From Caryophanales bacterium (GTDB lineage: Bacteria > Bacillota_I > Bacilli_A > RFN20 > JAISJY01): 17,913 nt of DNA. This document shows positions 14,425-17,913 of this stretch, piece by piece; the stretch's first letter is position 1; the number at the start of each line of letters is the position of its first letter. The position numbers and the translations under genes are program-made. Under the pieces are notes generated by a model that saw only the letters and a program-made list of their open reading frames with translations, was not told where the DNA came from and did no database searches. The DNA lies in assembly GCA_031261365.1 (NCBI GenBank), contig JAISJY010000031.1, positions 1 through 17,913 on the forward strand, given 5' to 3'.

Positions 14425-14430
14425 TGTAAT

Positions 14431-16089
14431 ATGAACAAAATAAAAGAATTACTTCAAATAAAATTAGTCCGTAATATATTGCTTATTGTAGGTTTGTTTC
14501 TCGGCATTTACTTTATTTATTATCTCTTTATAATTATTGATATCAAAATGTATTCAAAGTATTTTAGTGCCTTAGCCATAGGTTCTATTTTAACTATGAT
14601 AGTTCTTTCCTTAATCAATAAATCTTTTAATGGTAAAAAAGCATTCATTTTAATTATTTGTTTAGGTATTGCTTTAAGAGTTTGCTATGGAATGTATAAT
14701 AACTTTTCCAGCCGTCAACACGATACAGGGTGGCTTTTTACTAGTCATAATACTGATTACATTAATTTTTCTTTTGATACAGGGCATTATGGTTATATAG
14801 GTTATTTGTTTACATACTTAAAATTACCAACTAGTAATGTTAATCAATTATATCACCCTCCTTTACATCATATTATTCAAGCCCTTTTTATGCGGTTTAA
14901 TGCTGTTATTGTTAAACCAAGTGCTGAAGTAGCCGAAATATTAAAGTTAATTAAAGGTTTAGATTTGTCTTCTTTAGATTTAGTTCCGATAACAGTTGAA
15001 CAAAAAGTACTTTTAGAAAGATACATAGATGTAATATTTAACATGGGGCGTATTTTAACAATGTTTTATTCTTCTCTAATTGTAATAATTGTTTACTACA
15101 TTTTAAAAGAATTAAAACTTCCTGATAAAGTATCTATCTTGATTTTATTATATGTTGCTTGTCAGCCTTTAATGATAATGATGACCGGTTTTGCTAATAA
15201 TGATTTATTATCTTATCTTTTTGTTTTCTTAACTTTATATTTAGGAATTAAATGGTTAAAGAAACCTAATATTTTCTTTTCCATTGCTTTAGCTTTAGCT
15301 ATAGGTTTAGGAATGATAAGCAAACTTTCAGCCACTTTAATCGCGGTCGTTATTGCTCCAATTATGATTTATAAGTTTGTAACTATACTTATTAGTTCTA
15401 TTAAAGAAAAGAAAGCTAAACCTATTTTATTATTAGCAGTTAATCTTTTATTATTTGCGGTTATTGTTTTTCCACTTGGTTTAAGTTATGCTTTAAGAAA
15501 CCTTAAAGAGTTTAATCAACCTTTGACTTATGTTTGGGATTTAGGTGTTAATAGTTGGCTTTATGTCGGTAATTATAATCTTTGGCAAAGAATAGGTTTA
15601 CCTTCGTTTTCTTTAATTAATCAAAGTCCTTTCCATGTTTTTGCTACTAGAGATGGTTTAATAGCTGATTATAATATTTGGTTAGATATGATTAAAACAT
15701 CAACCTATGGGGAATGGGGTTATGCTCAAACTGCAGTTGGTATTCCAATGTATTATGGTAGTTTATTATTAGCCTTAGGTTGTTTAATTAGTGTTATTTA
15801 TCTTATTGTTATTCTAATTAAAGAAAGGTTTAATCTTGAACATAAATGGCAATTATTATTTTTTGCTAGTATATCTTTACTTTTTATAATCGCGTATTTA
15901 ACAACTAATTTAAGATACCAACACACTTGTACTTCTAATTTTAGGTATGCTATTCCTTTAGGTTTTGCTATGATAGGTTTATTAAGTTTAGCAGTTCATT
16001 ATAGTAAAAATGATATTTTATATAAAGTTTCTTTTAGTTTTATTAGTGTTTTTTCAGTTTTATCTTGTATACTTATATTGGTAATATGA
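14431..16089 (+). CDS. GT-C membrane glycosyltransferase (family 39/ArnT-like)
   Basis: A 552-residue multi-pass membrane protein with roughly ten or more hydrophobic helices, the first at about 15-37. GT-C enzymes of this type transfer a sugar from a polyprenyl-phosphate donor to an acceptor on the outer face of the membrane. The first large external loop (about 91-160) carries RQHDTG (95-100), in which Asp98 is the likely catalytic residue, GHYGYIGY (118-125) and HPPLHH (142-147), a pattern seen in bacterial family 39-like transferases. The C-terminus has further helices and no recognised soluble domain. Its stop overlaps the next gene's start by ATGA, so the two are translationally coupled. 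The donor and acceptor sugars are unknown. Confidence 0.82.
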   Translation: MNKIKELLQIKLVRNILLIVGLFLGIYFIYYLFIIIDIKMYSKYFSALAIGSILTMIVLSLINKSFNGKKAFILIICLGIALRVCYGMYNNFSSRQHDTGWLFTSHNTDYINFSFDTGHYGYIGYLFTYLKLPTSNVNQLYHPPLHHIIQALFMRFNAVIVKPSAEVAEILKLIKGLDLSSLDLVPITVEQKVLLERYIDVIFNMGRILTMFYSSLIVIIVYYILKELKLPDKVSILILLYVACQPLMIMMTGFANNDLLSYLFVFLTLYLGIKWLKKPNIFFSIALALAIGLGMISKLSATLIAVVIAPIMIYKFVTILISSIKEKKAKPILLLAVNLLLFAVIVFPLGLSYALRNLKEFNQPLTYVWDLGVNSWLYVGNYNLWQRIGLPSFSLINQSPFHVFATRDGLIADYNIWLDMIKTSTYGEWGYAQTAVGIPMYYGSLLLALGCLISVIYLIVILIKERFNLEHKWQLLFFASISLLFIIAYLTTNLRYQHTCTSNFRYAIPLGFAMIGLLSLAVHYSKNDILYKVSFSFISVFSVLSCILILVI

Positions 16090-17597
16090 AAAAAGCAATA
16101 ATTATTGGAGCTGGACCTGCTGGCTTAACAACTGCCTATAAACTATTAAAAGAAACCGATTATATTCCTTTCATTATAGAAAGTGAAAATGTGCCAGGTG
16201 GTATTTCTAAAACTTTAAATTATAAGGGTAATAGAATGGACATTGGAGGTCATAGGTTTTTCTCAAAGTCAAGCGAGGTTAATGAATTATGGAGGACATT
16301 TGTGGTAGAACAAGGTCAGCCAAGCCAAGATGACTTACTTTTAAATAGAACTAGAACTTTTGTTGGTAAAGGAGACCCTGAAAAAGAGGACAATGTCTTT
16401 TTAGTTAGAAATAGAGTTTCTAGGATTTATTATTTAAGAAAGTTTTTTGATTACCCTGTCTCTTTAAAATATCAAACAATTAAAAATATGGGTTTCAAAA
16501 GAACAATGAAAGTCGGTTTTGGTTATTTAGGAACAAAGTTTAGAAAATTAAAAGAAGACAATTTAGAAAACTTTTATATCAATAGGTTTGGTCGTCCTCT
16601 ATATGCTATGTTCTTTGAATCATATACGACTAAAGTTTGGGGCGTTGAACCTAAAAATATTGATGCTTCTTGGGGAGCTCAAAGAGTTAAAGGTTTATCT
16701 TTGTGGAAGGCGATTACTTCAATGTTTGCTAAAAAGAAAGAAACATCTCTTATTGATGAATACTATTATCCAAAATATGGACCAGGTCAATTATATGAAA
16801 TAATGGCGAGGAAGATAATTGAATTAGGGGGAACTATTCTTTATAATACCGAAGTTAAAGATATTATAGTTAAAGAAAATAAAATAGAAAAACTTTTAGA
16901 TACTCAAGGAAATGAATATGTGGGAGATGTTTATATTTCTTCAGAGGCTATTAAAGACTTAGTAAATGGTATTGAAAATGCTCCTAAAGAAGTAAAAGAT
17001 GTGGCAACTAATTTACCTTATAGAGATTTTGTTACTGTTGGTTTATTAGTTTCTAAATTAGAAATACAAAACACCACTAAAACTATGACAGTTAATAATA
17101 TTGTTCCTGACTGTTGGATTTATTTACAAGAGCCTGATGTTAAAATAGGAAGATTACAAATATTTAATAATTGGTCACCTTATTTAGTTAAAGACTTTGC
17201 TGATAAAATCTGGATAGGTTTAGAGTATTTTTGTAATGAAGGCGATGAATTATGGAATAAAGAAGAGAATGAATTCGTTGAATTTGCTAAAGAGGAATTA
17301 GAAAAGATAGGTATTATTAAAAAAGAAAATGTTCTTGATGGAGCAAGATATAGAGTTAAAAAAGCTTATCCTGCTTACTTTGAGGCTTATCATAGTTTTC
17401 CAATAGTTAAAGATTATTTATTAACTATTACTAATTTATATTGTATTGGTAGAAATGGTCAACATAGATATAACAATATGGACCACTCTATGTTAACAGG
17501 TCTTAGAACTGTTGAGGCTATTCAAGGATTAATTAGCAAAGAAGAGGTTTGGCAAGTTAATTCTGAAGAAGATTACCACGAGAGTAAAAAGAAATAG
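16086..17597 (+). CDS. FAD-dependent oxidoreductase, UGM/protoporphyrinogen-oxidase-like
   Basis: About 503 residues. The N-terminal dinucleotide-binding motif IIIGAGPAGL (5-14) is followed by ESENVPGGISKT and DIGGHRFFSKS, the FAD-binding pattern of the amine oxidase/UDP-galactopyranose mutase group. YTTKVWG and SWGAQRVKGLSLW in the middle and GRNGQHRYNNMDHSM near the end complete the family pattern. Such proteins often sit in polysaccharide or glycolipid loci, which fits the coupled glycosyltransferase; a sugar-modifying or isomerising role is inferred, not shown. The start is the ATG at 16086, which overlaps the upstream TGA; an alternative in-frame start at 16065 would precede the nucleotide-binding strand with residues lacking family support. 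No terminator is visible directly downstream. Confidence 0.85.
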   Translation: MKKAIIIGAGPAGLTTAYKLLKETDYIPFIIESENVPGGISKTLNYKGNRMDIGGHRFFSKSSEVNELWRTFVVEQGQPSQDDLLLNRTRTFVGKGDPEKEDNVFLVRNRVSRIYYLRKFFDYPVSLKYQTIKNMGFKRTMKVGFGYLGTKFRKLKEDNLENFYINRFGRPLYAMFFESYTTKVWGVEPKNIDASWGAQRVKGLSLWKAITSMFAKKKETSLIDEYYYPKYGPGQLYEIMARKIIELGGTILYNTEVKDIIVKENKIEKLLDTQGNEYVGDVYISSEAIKDLVNGIENAPKEVKDVATNLPYRDFVTVGLLVSKLEIQNTTKTMTVNNIVPDCWIYLQEPDVKIGRLQIFNNWSPYLVKDFADKIWIGLEYFCNEGDELWNKEENEFVEFAKEELEKIGIIKKENVLDGARYRVKKAYPAYFEAYHSFPIVKDYLLTITNLYCIGRNGQHRYNNMDHSMLTGLRTVEAIQGLISKEEVWQVNSEEDYHESKKK

Positions 17598-17679
17598 GAT
17601 ATTGTTTTTTTGCTGTTAGTAACTATTCATCGTTTAAATAAGCAAGACTATTGAAAAAAATATTTTCATAAAGTTATTA

Positions 17680-17709
17680 TTGACAAATGATATATACAAG
17701 TTCTATAAT
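17680..17709 (+). promoter_or_regulatory. Fully consensus promoter at the right end
   Basis: TTGACA (17680-17685), 18-nt spacer and TATAAT (17704-17709), both hexamers perfect. Transcription is predicted from about 17716, giving a leader of about 37 nt before the short ORF at 17753. The 80 bases between the oxidoreductase stop and this promoter show nothing recognisable. Confidence 0.8.
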
Positions 17710-17752
17710 TTAGTTAAGTTGAATTGTTTCTTGAATAATAGGGGAGGTTGAG

Positions 17753-17830
17753 ATGAATATAGATCCAATGTTAAGGTTATTATTCGTTGAATTAAATGAT
17801 TTTAAAATGAATTGCTCTAGTTTCTACTAG
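17753..17830 (+). CDS. 25-codon ORF, candidate leader peptide or small protein
   Basis: The ORF encodes MNIDPMLRLLFVELNDFK followed by MNCSSFY, then TAG. It has the best ribosome site in the window (GGGGAGG at 17741-17747, 5 nt before the ATG) and a perfect promoter. Its last codons and stop form the left arm, loop and part of the right arm of a terminator hairpin. The next gene starts 57 nt further on. This is the layout of a translated attenuator leader, but it could also be a free-standing small gene with its own terminator. The central segment is Leu-rich and could form an amphipathic helix. No match to a known leader peptide is recognised. Confidence 0.6.
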   Translation: MNIDPMLRLLFVELNDFKMNCSSFY

Positions 17831-17841
17831 AGCCTTTTCTT
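17814..17841 (+). terminator. Intrinsic terminator or attenuator overlapping the short ORF stop
   Basis: GCTCTAGT (17814-17821) pairs perfectly with ACTAGAGC (17826-17833) around the loop TTCT, followed by CTTTTCTT. The TAG stop of the short ORF (17828-17830) lies inside the right arm, so a ribosome finishing the ORF would block the hairpin. Confidence 0.8.
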
Positions 17842-17887
17842 GTTGTGAAAATTGATAATTTAAAGAAAAACTGAAAGGAATAATAAA

Positions 17888-17913
17888 ATGCTTAAAATAA
17901 TAATGTTAGTGTT
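17888..17913 (+). CDS. Start of a gene running off the window (partial)
   Basis: The ATG at 17888 follows GAAAGGAA (17873-17880) at a good distance. The 8 full codons visible read MLKIIMLV, hydrophobic after one Lys, so a signal peptide or membrane helix is possible. Identity cannot be judged. It lies downstream of the short ORF and terminator and may be controlled by them. Confidence 0.5.

Noticed and set aside
16065..16085. Upstream start of the FAD oxidoreductase
   Set aside because: The ATG at 16086 overlaps the previous stop (ATGA) and places the nucleotide-binding strand directly at the N-terminus, as usual for the family.
1..17913. CRISPR array, insertion sequence, integrase or rRNA
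   Set aside because: No regularly spaced direct repeats, transposase or integrase motifs, or rRNA-like sequence were seen on either strand.

Overview
The window is very AT-rich and densely packed. TGA is a stop (it ends the first gene at 417 and the glycosyltransferase at 16089) and TGG is the Trp codon, so the standard bacterial code applies and Mycoplasma-type recoding is excluded. The ylbF-rsmD pairing, Shine-Dalgarno sites of the GGAGG type, a possible CcpA (cre) site, SufB-type Fe-S assembly and Ser-rich surface lipoproteins point to an uncultured low-GC Bacillota. A Bacilli/Erysipelotrichia/RF39-like gut lineage is my inference; the genus cannot be read from the sequence.

Layout. (1) 61-3101: housekeeping pair ylbF-rsmD, then a soluble PAS hybrid histidine kinase with two receiver domains. 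(2) 3359-6058: a large lipoprotein with a 28-serine tract and about five acidic repeats. A run of 418 residues in it contains no Lys or Arg. It ends in a clear terminator. (3) 6161-9543: proS, sufB and a small one-helix membrane protein, tightly coupled. (4) 9527-11671, minus strand: chorismate mutase, class I/II aminotransferase and nitroreductase-fold protein, overlapping end to end as one operon. (5) 11750-11834: tRNA-Leu(GAG). (6) 11838-14289: an accessory-looking block starting at the tRNA 3' end. It holds two decayed KilA-N-like coding fragments, a protein joining a phage-type BRO-N domain to a HipA-like kinase, and a small lipoprotein. (7) 14431-17588: a GT-C (family 39-like) membrane glycosyltransferase translationally coupled to an FAD-dependent oxidoreductase resembling UDP-galactopyranose mutase/protoporphyrinogen oxidase. 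(8) 17680-17913: a consensus promoter, a 25-codon ORF with a strong ribosome site, a terminator hairpin folded over its stop codon, then the start of another gene.

The items most worth a second look are the Lys/Arg-free lipoprotein, the BRO-N/HipA-like fusion with phage debris abutting a tRNA, the attenuator-like leader at the right end, and a recurring promoter geometry in which the -10 box lies only 6-9 nt before a start codon that lacks a Shine-Dalgarno sequence. That geometry predicts leaderless or nearly leaderless mRNAs for ylbF, chorismate mutase, the small lipoprotein and the glycosyltransferase. All functional statements rest on motif recognition by eye; no database search was run.
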